From: Nevskiaceae bacterium
Lineage (GTDB): Bacteria; Pseudomonadota; Gammaproteobacteria; Nevskiales; Nevskiaceae
DNA length: 64,000 nucleotides
Direction of reading: 5' to 3'
NCBI GenBank assembly: GCA_021731445.1
Contig: JAKFXK010000010.1
Location: 21,218-85,217, forward strand
The notes beneath the pieces are model-generated. The model was not told where the DNA came from. It was given only the letters and a program-made list of their open reading frames with translations, and ran no database searches. The position numbers and the translations under genes are program-made. Below, piece by piece: positions 1 to 9,971 of this stretch (position 1 is the first letter of the stretch; every line of letters starts with the position of its first letter).

Positions 1-471
1 CTGCCGCGCATTGCTGCAACCGGATTGATGCTCTGTGTGCTCAGCGCCTGTGGAAGTGCAGAACTGCCACGATCCCTCAGCACCAGTGACCCAGGGCCGC
101 TCAAGCGATCCACTCCGCTCGATGCCAAACAGGTGATCGAAGGCAGTCCAGCCACATACACCGACGACGTCTACCAGTCCGCAGATGGACAATTGTTCGT
201 AGCTTACTGGAGCGCCAGCGCGGGGCGGTTCACATGGGATTACACCGACATCAACGAAGTCATCACCATCTTGGAAGGTGAGGCCTTCGTGAAGACCTCG
301 GATGGCAAAACCCATCATCTGAAGCCGGGCGTCACTTTAACCTTCGGCAGCGGTGATTTCGCCGAATGGCATGTGCCCAATTACATCCGAAAGGTCGCTG
401 TAGTGCAGCGTTCGCCCAAGCCTTTGGTTCGCAGGATCATCGACAAGATCAAGAAGACAATCGCTTCATAG
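1..471 (+). CDS. Cupin-domain lipoprotein-like protein, 5' end truncated by the window edge
   Basis: Frame is open to base 1 and reads LPRIAATGLMLCVLSACGS, a lipobox-like signal; cupin-like core ITILEGEAFVKTSDGKTHHLKPG. Confidence 0.6.
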   Translation: MPRIAATGLMLCVLSACGSAELPRSLSTSDPGPLKRSTPLDAKQVIEGSPATYTDDVYQSADGQLFVAYWSASAGRFTWDYTDINEVITILEGEAFVKTSDGKTHHLKPGVTLTFGSGDFAEWHVPNYIRKVAVVQRSPKPLVRRIIDKIKKTIAS

Positions 472-513
472 CGCAGCTGTCTGAGGGCGCTGGGCCTGGT
501 CTAGACACCATCT

Positions 514-547
514 GCTTGACTCTGGAGTCGAGTCCAGACTGCAAGCT
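514..547. promoter_or_regulatory. Candidate MerR-type operator/promoter
   Basis: TTGACT followed by perfect dyad TCTGGA-gtcgag-TCCAGA (521-538), immediately upstream of the MerR ORF; -10 element is weak. Confidence 0.55.
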
Positions 548-566
548 AGCTCTGAGGTTAACGATC

Positions 567-995
567 ATGTCCAAAACCCTGATGACGATTGGTGCTGCCG
601 CGAAGTCGGCAGGTGTTGCAGTAGACACAGTGCGCTACTACGAGCGCGAAGGTCTGCTCGCCAGTGCGACCCGCACGGCCAGTGGCTATCGCGTGTTCGC
701 TGCGGCCGATGTCGAGCGTCTGCGCTTCATCCGCAAGGCGAAGTCACTCGGCTTCACGCTGGCTGACATCGCCGAACTGTTGCGCTTGCAGGATGGCGGC
801 GGGCCACGCACCGAAGTGCGTCAGCGGGCCAGGACAAGGATCGAAGACCTCAGCCGCAAGATCGCGGCGCTGACTGCCATCCGCGACGCTCTCGTCGTGC
901 TGGAAAGTCAGTGCCACGGTCGCGGCACGGTCGCCGGCTGCCCGATCATCCAGGGCGTGCAGGCGGTTTCTCTGGCTGACCCATTGGAGTACTGA
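567..995 (+). CDS. MerR family heavy-metal-type transcriptional regulator
   Basis: MTIGAAAKSAGVAVDTVRYYEREGLL helix-turn-helix and C-terminal Cys residues (CHGRGTVAGC). Confidence 0.9.
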   Translation: MSKTLMTIGAAAKSAGVAVDTVRYYEREGLLASATRTASGYRVFAAADVERLRFIRKAKSLGFTLADIAELLRLQDGGGPRTEVRQRARTRIEDLSRKIAALTAIRDALVVLESQCHGRGTVAGCPIIQGVQAVSLADPLEY

Positions 996-996
996 C

Positions 997-1581
997 ATGA
1001 CCACCCACACGCACCCGAACACCGGCAAAGCGGACTGCTGCTTCACTCACGCAACACACAAGGAAGATGTGCAGACCGCACCCACTGCGAGCTGTCATCG
1101 GGATGAGGTGTCGAAACCTTCCACCGCCGCGCACGAGCACAGCCATCACGCCAGCAGTGGCTCGATGGCCAGCCTCACTACCTCGGCGACGCTGCACTGC
1201 CTTACGGGCTGTGCCATCGGTGAGTTCGTCGGCCTTGCCATCGGCGTCAGCCTGGGCTTGAGTCCCTGGGCCACGATGGCGCTGGCGACGGCGCTGGGCT
1301 TTGCCAGCGGCTACAGCCTGGGTCTGTGGCCTCTGGTGAAGCGCGGCATGAGCTGGGGTGCTGCGTTCAAGACCCTGTGGCTGGGCGAGACGATCTCCAT
1401 CGCCGTCATGGAGTTCGCCATGAACTTCACCGACTACCACGTTGGCGGCGTGACCGCCGGCTCGATCCTCGCCCCGGCTTTCTGGCTGGGCTTCGCCTCT
1501 GCAATCCCCGCCGGGTTTGCCGCAGCCTGGCCGGTGAACTGGTGGCTCTTGAAGCGCAGCATCAAGAAGCCCTGTCACTGA
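997..1581 (+). CDS. DUF4396 domain-containing membrane protein
   Basis: His/Cys-rich N-terminus plus membrane segments ending AWPVNWWLLKRSIKKPCH; adjacent to merR. Confidence 0.75.
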   Translation: MTTHTHPNTGKADCCFTHATHKEDVQTAPTASCHRDEVSKPSTAAHEHSHHASSGSMASLTTSATLHCLTGCAIGEFVGLAIGVSLGLSPWATMALATALGFASGYSLGLWPLVKRGMSWGAAFKTLWLGETISIAVMEFAMNFTDYHVGGVTAGSILAPAFWLGFASAIPAGFAAAWPVNWWLLKRSIKKPCH

Positions 1582-1858
1582 CATGCCAGCTCGCCCCAGC
1601 GATTGGAAAGGCCAGGCCCGCATGGGTCTGGGCTGGGGCGAGTTTGTAGGCGTCACGGGCGACAACGCGCCGCACACTTACCTGCGGTGCAGATATGGAT
1701 ACAGCTGCGCTGGTCATGTCTAAGATGACTGATCGCTCTGACGCGCTCTCGATGGTCTTTGGTCTGAACTGAGACCTACAAGCCAACAAGCCGCTGCAAC
1801 CTGAAAGAAGGTGTCAAAAGCCAGTGCAGTAACAGACATTGCTCGTGGCGCATCCAGA

Positions 1859-2197
1859 TCAACCTTGCGAGCGCGTCTCCAATTGCAGCAGCACGATGCC
1901 AAGAATAGTTGCAGCCAAACCCGCTGCCTTCATCCACGACATGTGCTCTTTGAACACCACGACGCCGATGACGGCGACGAAAGCGATGCCGACGCCGCTC
2001 CAGATTGCATAGACCACGCTGATGTCCATCTTCTGCACCAGATGGGCCACCAGCACCAGCGCCACGCCAAACCCGCCCGCGACCCCGACCCAGGCCCAGG
2101 GCCGCTCCCAACCGTTGGCGAGTTTCAGGCAGCTGGTGCCGAGCAGTTCGGCCAGGATGGCGATGGTGAGCAGCACCCAGGGATTGAAACTGTTCAT
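1859..2197 (-). CDS. SMR family small multidrug efflux protein
   Basis: 112 aa, four predicted TMs: WVLLTIAILAELLGTSCLKLANG...DISVVYAIWSGVGIAFVAVIG. Confidence 0.88.
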   Translation of the reverse strand: MNSFNPWVLLTIAILAELLGTSCLKLANGWERPWAWVGVAGGFGVALVLVAHLVQKMDISVVYAIWSGVGIAFVAVIGVVVFKEHMSWMKAAGLAATILGIVLLQLETRSQG

Positions 2198-3183
2198 GTG
2201 GTGGCCTGCGGGTGTGTGGTGTGAGATGCCATACGGTGACAGGTGCAGTTGCCCCAGCGGTAGAGGCGCAGCTTGTGCAGCAGTCCGGGTGCTTCGATGG
2301 TCACGGCGCCGACGGCGATTTCCCACGGCGTGAGGCCGAATACGGCGAGGCTGATCGAGGGCTCCAGCGACACCACGGCGTGCCAGGTCTTGCTCGGCAC
2401 GAACACCGCATCGCCCGCTTCCACCCGCGCATACAGGCCCTGCGCCTTGGCAAAAGCCGCGCGTTCTTCGGGCTGTGCATCGAGCTGCGAGATATTGATA
2501 TCGCTGAGCGTCGCACCCCAGTCGTATTTCCTGGACCGACAAAGAAACGCGCTCTGATCGGGCGGAAAGAACAGAAACTCCTTCACACCGGCTACTTGGC
2601 AAAACCAGTTGTTGGGTGCGTCGTAGTGCAGGCCCGTCACGGTATTGGCGGGGCCGATGAAGGTGTATTCCCAGGTGCGCCGAAGGCCGGGCCAGAGTTG
2701 CGCGATGGCGAAATCGTCGCGTAGTTCTGGAAACTCCTTGAGGATGTGCCACTGCGCCAGATACACCTCGTGGGCGCTGAAGGTTTTCAGGTAATCCCAG
2801 TCCAGATGGAAGCGCTCGCCGGGTGCAAGTGCGGTGCGGCGGCGATTGGGCAGCAGGCCGATGTCGTCGATGCGCGTATGGCGGATGTTCGCCGCCGCCT
2901 GAGCCAACTGGCGCAGATACGGTGCCACGGCCTGGATCACCGGCTCGCGGGTGACGCCCTGCTCCACCAGCCCATTCTGAAAGCTGGTGACCACCTCCGA
3001 GCCATCGGCACGCCGCAAGTCGGCGAGCTTGTCGAAAGTCCAGTTCTGCGAGGCTGGCCATCGCTCCACCGCTCCCTTGACCAACAGCGGACGACTGCGT
3101 GCTTTGAAGCCACCGCTGGCTTCCAGCTCGCGCCAATGCATGGTTTCAACCTGTTCAAACTGCGGGCCAAGATAGCGGCTCAT
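2194..3183 (-). CDS. JmjC/cupin-8 family protein, putative Fe(II)/2OG hydroxylase
   Basis: GPANTVTGLHYDAPNNWFCQVAGVKEFLFFPP...DAVFVPSKTWHAVVSL. Confidence 0.8.
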   Translation of the reverse strand: MSRYLGPQFEQVETMHWRELEASGGFKARSRPLLVKGAVERWPASQNWTFDKLADLRRADGSEVVTSFQNGLVEQGVTREPVIQAVAPYLRQLAQAAANIRHTRIDDIGLLPNRRRTALAPGERFHLDWDYLKTFSAHEVYLAQWHILKEFPELRDDFAIAQLWPGLRRTWEYTFIGPANTVTGLHYDAPNNWFCQVAGVKEFLFFPPDQSAFLCRSRKYDWGATLSDINISQLDAQPEERAAFAKAQGLYARVEAGDAVFVPSKTWHAVVSLEPSISLAVFGLTPWEIAVGAVTIEAPGLLHKLRLYRWGNCTCHRMASHTTHPQATT

Positions 3184-4613
3184 GGGGATGCTCCAACCGT
3201 TTTCGAGGGGACGGCAACAAGGGGCGGTACGGCCTGCCAGCTACCGCCCAGGGCGGCGTGCAGGGCCAGAGCGGAATCAAGCTGTGCGCGGGTATTGCGG
3301 ATGGCCTGCTGCGCAGATTCAAGCTGCGCATCTTCAGCGGCCAGCATATCGAGCCGGCTTTTTCGTCCAGCGAGAAGTTGCTCGACAGCCGCTTTCAGCT
3401 CGGCCTGTTGCCGCGCCTGTGTGGCGAGCAGTGCTTGCTGCTGTTCGACAGCGGCCTGCCGCGCCTGTAGGGCCTGTTCGACATCGGAAAATGCGGCCAG
3501 CCCAGCCTTGCGATATTCCAGCAGCGCGATCTCGGCTTCCCGCTGCCTGGCATCGAGTCGCGCCGCGCGCGCGCCACCGTCGTAGAGCGGCAGGCTGATC
3601 TCAGGGCCGATGCCGAACAGTCCGACGCTACCCGACAGCGCCCGATGCAGCAGGTCGGTGGCTAGCCCCAGCTCTGCTGTCAGCCGGAACTGTGGGAACT
3701 GTTCGGCGCGAGCAACGCCAATTTGAGCCTGCGCTGCTTGCAGGCGTGCAGCCGCTGCACGCAGATCCGGGCGGCGTTGCAACAGTGTGGATGGCAGGCC
3801 GGCTGGCACCGTGGGCTGCACGATGCCGCGCAAGGCCTGCGGGCCAATGCTGTAGCCCTCTGGCAACTGGCCGCACAGCAGCGCCAGCCGCCACTCGCTG
3901 CGCTGGCGTTGGCGCTGCCACTCGCGCTGCTGCGCCTGCAACAAGCCAAGCGCCTGCTGTGCGGCGGCCACTGGTTGGCGGTCGATGCGGCCTGCATCCT
4001 GTCGCGCCGTTTCCAGCGCCAGGCGTTGTTCGGCGAGGACGCTGCGCTGTTGCAGCAGGCCCCGTTGTTCGTCGGCTTCGGCAATGTCGAAAAAATGCTG
4101 CGCCACCTGAGTCGCCAGCAGGATGCGCGCGGTTTCAAGGTCGTAGCCCCTTGCCATGGACTCCGCCTCGGCACTGCTCACCAGCCCGCTGACCCGACCC
4201 CAGAAGTCCAGCTCATAACTGGCATTGAGACCCAGCCGGTAGATGGTGGGATTGCGACCGCTGCGATCCCGCACCGCAACGGCGGCGCTATCCACCGGCC
4301 CTGCATTCAGACTCAATGACGGCTGCTGCAAAGCGCCCGCTTCCAGCTCGGCATCGCGGCCTAAACGCAGGCGCTGGGTGGCGATCAGCAGATCGGGATT
4401 GGCGGCTGCCGCTTGTTGCAGCAGTGCCAATAGCGCGGCATTGCCGAAGCGCATCCAGAACTCGCCTGCCGCATCCGGCACTACCGATTCGCTGCCGCCT
4501 GTCTGCCACGCGGCAGGCGTGGGCAGCACCGGGGCCGGTGCCAGCGGCGCGCTGGCGCAAGCACTCAGCGTGAACACCCACGCCAGCAGCGCGCAGCGGC
4601 GACCGGCCGTCAT
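3180..4613 (-). CDS. TolC/NodT family outer membrane efflux lipoprotein
   Basis: Lipobox LSACAS, repeated coiled-coil OEP architecture, LLQRRPDLRAAAARLQAAQAQIGVARAEQFPQ. Confidence 0.9.
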   Translation of the reverse strand: MTAGRRCALLAWVFTLSACASAPLAPAPVLPTPAAWQTGGSESVVPDAAGEFWMRFGNAALLALLQQAAAANPDLLIATQRLRLGRDAELEAGALQQPSLSLNAGPVDSAAVAVRDRSGRNPTIYRLGLNASYELDFWGRVSGLVSSAEAESMARGYDLETARILLATQVAQHFFDIAEADEQRGLLQQRSVLAEQRLALETARQDAGRIDRQPVAAAQQALGLLQAQQREWQRQRQRSEWRLALLCGQLPEGYSIGPQALRGIVQPTVPAGLPSTLLQRRPDLRAAAARLQAAQAQIGVARAEQFPQFRLTAELGLATDLLHRALSGSVGLFGIGPEISLPLYDGGARAARLDARQREAEIALLEYRKAGLAAFSDVEQALQARQAAVEQQQALLATQARQQAELKAAVEQLLAGRKSRLDMLAAEDAQLESAQQAIRNTRAQLDSALALHAALGGSWQAVPPLVAVPSKTVGASP

Positions 4614-5521
4614 GGCGCACTGCCCATGCGCACGATCACGCGCTGGCCGATCAGCAGCGGCACTTCGCCCAGCGACAGGATGCACTCGACGACACGATCA
4701 TCCTTGGCGGCAGCGCGCACCTCTGGCAGGGCACGCACCGGGCCGACGGCGCGGGCAATGCTCAGCAGCTTGGCCGGATAGATGCGGCCATCACCTGCCT
4801 CGGCCTCGACGGTCGCATTCATGCCGATCTTGAGATGGGCAATCAGGCGCTCATCGACTTCGGCACGCACGATCAACGGCGCATCGGGCGCAAACCAGAT
4901 CACCGGCGCGCCGACGCTGACCGATTCACCCCGATGCACTTCTGCGCGCAGCACCCGCCCGCGTCGGGGCGCCAGGATCACTCGCTGCTTCAGTTGCAGC
5001 GCGAGGCGCTGCTGTTGCAGGCGGCTGCCGTCGTCGGCGAGCTGCGCGGCTTGCAGGCTGGCCTTGAACGATTGCACCTGGGCCTCGGCCTGCCGCAGCA
5101 CATCGCCAGCCTCGGCCTGTATCGCAACCAGTCTGCGCAGGCGCAGCGCCTCATCTTCCGCGAGTGCCAATTGCCGACTCAGCGCCTGCACCGCCTGCTG
5201 CCCGCGCTTGCGTTCAAGCGCAATGACTTGCTCGTCAAGCCGCAGGGCTTGCTCATCCAACCGCATCAATACGGCACCGGCGGCAACTGGCTCGTCGCTG
5301 ACCGCGGCGATCTCGCTGACCACGCCATCACCCTTCGCACTGAGGCGGCGCGTGCCGCCCTGCACATCGACCCAGCCAGGTGCGGCAGCGAGCGTGGTGA
5401 CATTGCCCGCCGATTGCGCGCTGACGGCCTCGCGCGGCTCTGACAATTGCCAGAAGCCGATGAACATCGAGCCGACGATGGCCAACGCCAACAGCAAGAG
5501 CAGCCAAAGTGAGCGTTTCAT
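4610..5521 (-). CDS. HlyD/DevB-type periplasmic adaptor
   Basis: Single N-terminal TM, coiled coil, VILAPRRGRVLRAEVHRGESVSVGAPV. Confidence 0.85.
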   Translation of the reverse strand: MKRSLWLLLLLALAIVGSMFIGFWQLSEPREAVSAQSAGNVTTLAAAPGWVDVQGGTRRLSAKGDGVVSEIAAVSDEPVAAGAVLMRLDEQALRLDEQVIALERKRGQQAVQALSRQLALAEDEALRLRRLVAIQAEAGDVLRQAEAQVQSFKASLQAAQLADDGSRLQQQRLALQLKQRVILAPRRGRVLRAEVHRGESVSVGAPVIWFAPDAPLIVRAEVDERLIAHLKIGMNATVEAEAGDGRIYPAKLLSIARAVGPVRALPEVRAAAKDDRVVECILSLGEVPLLIGQRVIVRMGSAP

Positions 5522-6243
5522 GCAGCCTCGCCGGTAAGGGGTGAGCGCACGGCAGGTGCCATGCGCTGGTCTTGGTGGATAACGCCGTTGCGAAGCTGCA
5601 ACACGCGCTCGGCGTGGCACATCAGCTGCGGGTCGTGGGTGACGACGATGACCGTGGTGCCATGGAGATGCGCGATGTCTTGCAACAGCGCGACCACCCG
5701 TTCGCCATTGCTGCTGTCGAGCGCGCTGGTGGGTTCATCGGCGAACAGCACCCGGGGCTGGGTGACCAGCGCACGGGCAATGGCAACGCGCTGCTTTTCG
5801 CCGCCGGAGAGCTCACTGGGTCTGAGCTGCGCGCACGCCGACAAGCCCACTTCGGCCAGCGCGGCTTCGGCGCGTGCCTGCGCTCGCGCCTTCAGCTCGC
5901 CGCCAAAGCGCAGTGGCAAGGCTACCTGCTCTAAAGCGGTCAATGCCGGGAACAGATTGAAGCCTTGAAAGATGTAACCGCAGTGCTGATAGCGGAAGCG
6001 TTCCAGCGCACGCGCGGTCAGCGACCAGAGCATGGTGCCGCTGACACTCACCTGCCCTGCATCGGGTCGAAGCAAGCCGCCGAGTGCGGCCAGCAGGGTG
6101 GACTTGCCAGAACCGGATGCGCCCATCACCAAGGTCACCTCGCCCGGCCAGAACTCGACCGAGAGCCGGTGCAGCACGCGGGTCTGCGCCGCACCGCGAC
6201 CAAAGCTGTGCATCAGATCGGCGGCGACGACGCTGGCCGTCAT
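5518..6243 (-). CDS. ABC transporter ATP-binding protein (DevA/MacB type)
   Basis: Walker A GASGSGKST, signature LSGGEKQRVAIARAL, Walker B VLFADEPTSALD. Confidence 0.95.
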   Translation of the reverse strand: MTASVVAADLMHSFGRGAAQTRVLHRLSVEFWPGEVTLVMGASGSGKSTLLAALGGLLRPDAGQVSVSGTMLWSLTARALERFRYQHCGYIFQGFNLFPALTALEQVALPLRFGGELKARAQARAEAALAEVGLSACAQLRPSELSGGEKQRVAIARALVTQPRVLFADEPTSALDSSNGERVVALLQDIAHLHGTTVIVVTHDPQLMCHAERVLQLRNGVIHQDQRMAPAVRSPLTGEAA

Positions 6244-7370
6244 CGCAGCAGCTCCGCCGGTTGCAGCCGATACAACTCGCGTAGCGCCAGCAAGCCCGAA
6301 CACACTGCGGTGAGCAATCCCACCGCCATGGCCACCGCGATACCGAGACCACTGAGGGCAAACGGCACGTAAAAGTGCTGCGCCAGCTGCGCCACCAGCG
6401 CCACCAGCAGCAGCATGAGCACGCCGCCACCCGCGCCGATCCACGCCGCCTGTTCAACGATGACTGCACCCAAGCGCGCCGCCGGCACGCCGATGGCGCG
6501 AAACGTGGCGTATTCGCGCAGCTGGCTCAGCACCACGCCGCGCAGGGTCTGGCTGGTGATGACCACCGCAATCAGCAGGCCCAGCACGGTGGAAAATAGA
6601 AACCCGGCCCCGACGCCAGATTCTTCCAGCCACCAGCGTTGCGACTGCTGCGAAAGCTGCACGCGCGTCCAGGCTTTGGCGGTCTTGGGCGGTAACAGGG
6701 TTAGCAAGTCATTGACCACGGTTGCAGGCTCGGCACCCTTTCGTAGTTCTGCCAGCACAAAGGTGACCAGGCCGACATCGTCGCCCTCGCGGTCGAGCAA
6801 GCCGCGCAGGGTTTGCTGCGAGGTGAACACATAAGTGGTGCCAATACTGCGCAGGCCCTGGCTCAACCCCACCACGCGCACGCGGTGGCCATTGATCTCG
6901 GCCATGCCCGCCGTCGTCGTATCCAGCTTGTTGGCCTCGCTGCGATCCACCACCACGGTATTGGGCGTGGCAAGCAAGGCGCAGAGCCATTGCTTGAGCG
7001 GTGCCGGGCAGCTCAGGGCGCTGGCGGATGGACTGATGCCGACCACGGTGACTGGCAGCGTCGTGCCGCTCGCACTGCGCCAGCTGCCATCACGCACCCG
7101 CAGCGTTTCAGTGCGGGTGATGTCGGCATTGGCCCGCACGAGTGCGGCCAGCGAGGCGGGAATCTCTGCGGACTGATCGAGGCTCTGAGTGGCCGGTGCC
7201 GTGATCCAAACAGACGCCGCCGTGCTGTCAGCCAGCACCGTGACGGTGCCGAACATGCCCACCAGCAGCCCCAGTTGCACCAGCATCAGCACGCCCGCGA
7301 ACGTCACCGACAGCAGTGCTGGCAGAAAGCGTCGCCACTCGAACAGCAGGATCGTGCGGGCCAGCGACAT
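6240..7370 (-). CDS. ABC transporter permease, FtsX/DevC type
   Basis: N-terminal TM, periplasmic domain, FtsX-type TMs (LREYATFRAIGVPAARLGAVIVEQA). Confidence 0.85.
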   Translation of the reverse strand: MSLARTILLFEWRRFLPALLSVTFAGVLMLVQLGLLVGMFGTVTVLADSTAASVWITAPATQSLDQSAEIPASLAALVRANADITRTETLRVRDGSWRSASGTTLPVTVVGISPSASALSCPAPLKQWLCALLATPNTVVVDRSEANKLDTTTAGMAEINGHRVRVVGLSQGLRSIGTTYVFTSQQTLRGLLDREGDDVGLVTFVLAELRKGAEPATVVNDLLTLLPPKTAKAWTRVQLSQQSQRWWLEESGVGAGFLFSTVLGLLIAVVITSQTLRGVVLSQLREYATFRAIGVPAARLGAVIVEQAAWIGAGGGVLMLLLVALVAQLAQHFYVPFALSGLGIAVAMAVGLLTAVCSGLLALRELYRLQPAELLR

Positions 7371-7379
7371 GGCAAGGGT

Positions 7380-8099
7380 CTACTCGTTGTCCTTGCCATA
7401 GAGCAGCTCGCGCGGCGGCGCGCCGTCGTAAACCCGGTTCAAGCGCATTTGCAGATAGGCGCTGCGCACAAAGATGTAAGGGTCGAAGGCATTGTCGATC
7501 AGCGACTCGCTGCCGATCAGTTTGCTGCGGGCATCCACTATCTGCCCACCCAGCAATGCCACTTCTTCGGTCAGCGGCACATAGCTGCCCAGTTGCGTCG
7601 GCGAGTCGGCCAATCGCCCCAGCAGATCGCGGTTGGTGCTCGGCCCCAGCAAGGGCAGCATCAGATACCAGCCCTCGCCCACCCCATAGCTGCCCAAAGT
7701 CTGGCCGAAATCTTCGCGGTTGCGAGGCAGGCCCGCGTCGGTGGCGACATCCATCAGTCCTGCAAAGCCAGCCGTCGTATTCAGCAAGAAACGGCCGGTA
7801 TCGGCAGCGGCCTGTCTGACCTTGAATTGCAGCAGATCGTTGACGATGGTTCGCGGCTCGTCGAGATTGTTGAAGAAATTACTCACCCCTTTGCGCGCAA
7901 AGTCGGGCGTCACTTTCTGGTAGCCCAGCGTCACGGGTTTCAACACGTATTTATCAGCGCTGCGATTGAAGCTGAATACCGCGCGATTCACCGGCTCCAG
8001 TGGGTCGCTGGGATTATCCAGCGGCGCGTGCGCACAGCTCGCCAGCCACATCGCGCTGCCCACGGTGAGCAGTGATGACCATCCACTACCTTGCGTCAC
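7380..8099 (-). CDS. mlaA: MlaA/VacJ family lipoprotein
   Basis: DPLEPVNRAVFSFNRSADKYVLKPVTLGYQKVTPDFARKGVSNFFNNLDEP. Confidence 0.9.
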   Translation of the reverse strand: MTQGSGWSSLLTVGSAMWLASCAHAPLDNPSDPLEPVNRAVFSFNRSADKYVLKPVTLGYQKVTPDFARKGVSNFFNNLDEPRTIVNDLLQFKVRQAAADTGRFLLNTTAGFAGLMDVATDAGLPRNREDFGQTLGSYGVGEGWYLMLPLLGPSTNRDLLGRLADSPTQLGSYVPLTEEVALLGGQIVDARSKLIGSESLIDNAFDPYIFVRSAYLQMRLNRVYDGAPPRELLYGKDNE

Positions 8100-9316
8100 T
8101 TGAAGTCGCTCATCATCTGGTCGAGCAAGGACAAGCCCTCGGTGCTGCGGATGCAGTTGCCGATGTAGGACGGAAAGCTCGGTGCCAGCTCGAAGCCCTC
8201 ATCCAGCAAGCGCTGGTTATCGAACTTGTAGTTGAGCAGCGAGAAGCCGCCATAGAGCTTCACCGCCTTGGTCACCAGACGGCGGTTGGTAATGCCCAGA
8301 CGTGCCTTGAAGTCGGGCACCAGCGAGGGAATATCGCTCTCCTTGATCTGCTGCCAAGAGGCTGCGAGCGACGGGATGTGACGGGCATCCGACATCGCCA
8401 GTTCGATGTCCCTGAAGCTCGCGCATCGAGGACCGGCAGAGATGTGGTAGAGGTCGCTACTCAGGTGCTGTTTGTAGGTCAGCAGCAGCAGTGCTTTGGC
8501 GCAGTAGTCCACCGGGATGACATCCACGGTTTCATCCAGGCTGCACATGAAGCGGCCCAGATCCTGCGCCATGCGGAACACCCAGAAGATGCTGCTCGAA
8601 GGCTTGCAGCCCAGTAGGGTGTGGCCCACCACAATCGAAGGCCGTGCCACCACCAGCGGCAGACCGGGGATCATCTTCATCTGGCGCTCAGCCTCGGCCT
8701 TGGAAGCCGTATACGGCACCAGGTGGCCTTCGGCCTCCGGCAATTGCCAGCTCTCCTGCACCGGCGACACCTTGCCTGCACCGCAAGCCATCGCCGTGCC
8801 GATGTGCACGAATCGTTCGAGCAATGGCGACTTCGCCATGCGCTTGGCAAACGCCACAGTTCCAAACACGTTCACCGGCCAGATACCGGGGTGGTTGCCA
8901 AACGAGGCGACTGCGGCACAGTTCATGACGTGCGTCACCCGGTTGAGGCGCACATCGTCAGCAAAGGCTTCCACATCGGCCAGATCACCCAGCAGGATTT
9001 GCCGGGTGCTCAGCTGTTCGAGCGGTGCAATCTTCGACTCAAAGCGGCCTAGTGACTCGACCACGCGCTGCAAGCCTTCTTCAAGTGTTTTGGCACGCAC
9101 CAGAAACAGCAGGCTGTCGATGCGACCGCTTTCCATCGCCGCGATGGCGCAAGCGCCGCCTATGAAGCCGGTGGCCCCGGTGATGAGCGTCATCGATTGC
9201 GGCGTGCGCAGATGTTCGCTGGGGCAAGACACCATCATCGGCAACGCGAGTGGGAGCTTGGTATGGATCGCACGCCCTTGGGTGGGCGTTCTGGCCTCAG
9301 GGTGGAACTGTTGCAT
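8096..9316 (-). CDS. SDR / fatty acyl reductase-like NAD-binding_4 protein
   Basis: ITGATGFIGGACAI Rossmann motif; YTASKAEAE catalytic YxxxK; VARPSIVVG. Confidence 0.8.
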   Translation of the reverse strand: MQQFHPEARTPTQGRAIHTKLPLALPMMVSCPSEHLRTPQSMTLITGATGFIGGACAIAAMESGRIDSLLFLVRAKTLEEGLQRVVESLGRFESKIAPLEQLSTRQILLGDLADVEAFADDVRLNRVTHVMNCAAVASFGNHPGIWPVNVFGTVAFAKRMAKSPLLERFVHIGTAMACGAGKVSPVQESWQLPEAEGHLVPYTASKAEAERQMKMIPGLPLVVARPSIVVGHTLLGCKPSSSIFWVFRMAQDLGRFMCSLDETVDVIPVDYCAKALLLLTYKQHLSSDLYHISAGPRCASFRDIELAMSDARHIPSLAASWQQIKESDIPSLVPDFKARLGITNRRLVTKAVKLYGGFSLLNYKFDNQRLLDEGFELAPSFPSYIGNCIRSTEGLSLLDQMMSDFK

Positions 9317-9380
9317 GGGAATCCTTCAGTCGGCACCGCAAACCGGTTTGTTTGCGTGCTGAGCAGTAGAGGCCCCGCGC

Positions 9381-9397
9381 CTTAAGAAACTATTAGG
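9381..9397. promoter_or_regulatory. Candidate PmrA/BasR-like response-regulator box 1
   Basis: CTTAAG-AAACT-ATTAGG (minus CCTAAT-N5-CTTAAG), 65 nt upstream of the 9316 start. Confidence 0.5.
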
Positions 9398-9584
9398 CGC
9401 TTCAGATGTGATTCAGCGATCGTGGTCGGCGCGATCAACGGTGCGATGTAAGACGCTGACTGGGATCATGGCCCAAGCCCCGACGCGATGTCGCCCCACC
9501 TCACCACGCCTGATTCATTTCGGCTTCAGCCGCGCCAATGAGTATCGGTAGTCAATTATTTGTCCTTCCACCGGAGTCAATGGA

Positions 9585-9917
9585 ATGAATCGTTTGATGA
9601 GCAGTGCAGCTTTGAGCTTGATGTTGGGCATGGCAGGTCATGCCATTGCCAACGACGCCACTGGCGCGATTATCGGTGGCGTGATCGGTGGCGGCGCCGG
9701 GGCAGCGGTCGGGCACTCTGTAGGTGGACGCGATGGCGCCATTATTGGAGGTGCCATCGGCGGTGGCGCCGGTGCGGCCATCGGCAGCAATGCGGGCGGC
9801 CGACATCCGGCCCAGCCGCAGTATCGTTCGCGCGGCGATGAGCACGACCACGACGACAAGCATCACGGTCGTAAACACGGCAAGAAAGACAAACACCGTG
9901 ACGAACACGATGATTAG
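9585..9917 (+). CDS. Glycine-zipper protein with Asp/His/Lys-rich tail
   Basis: AIIGGVIGGGAGAAVGHSVGGRDGAIIGGAIGGGAGAAIG then DEHDHDDKHHGRKHGKKDKHRDEHDD. Confidence 0.75.
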   Translation: MNRLMSSAALSLMLGMAGHAIANDATGAIIGGVIGGGAGAAVGHSVGGRDGAIIGGAIGGGAGAAIGSNAGGRHPAQPQYRSRGDEHDHDDKHHGRKHGKKDKHRDEHDD

Positions 9918-9937
9918 TCAGCAGATGATTTGCACTT

Positions 9938-9971
9938 AATGAAGTCGGCCGAAAGGCCGGTTTCTTCATTG
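9938..9971. terminator. Bidirectional Rho-independent-like terminator
   Basis: AATGAAGTCGGCC-GAAA-GGCCGGTTTCTTCATT between convergent genes. Confidence 0.7.
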
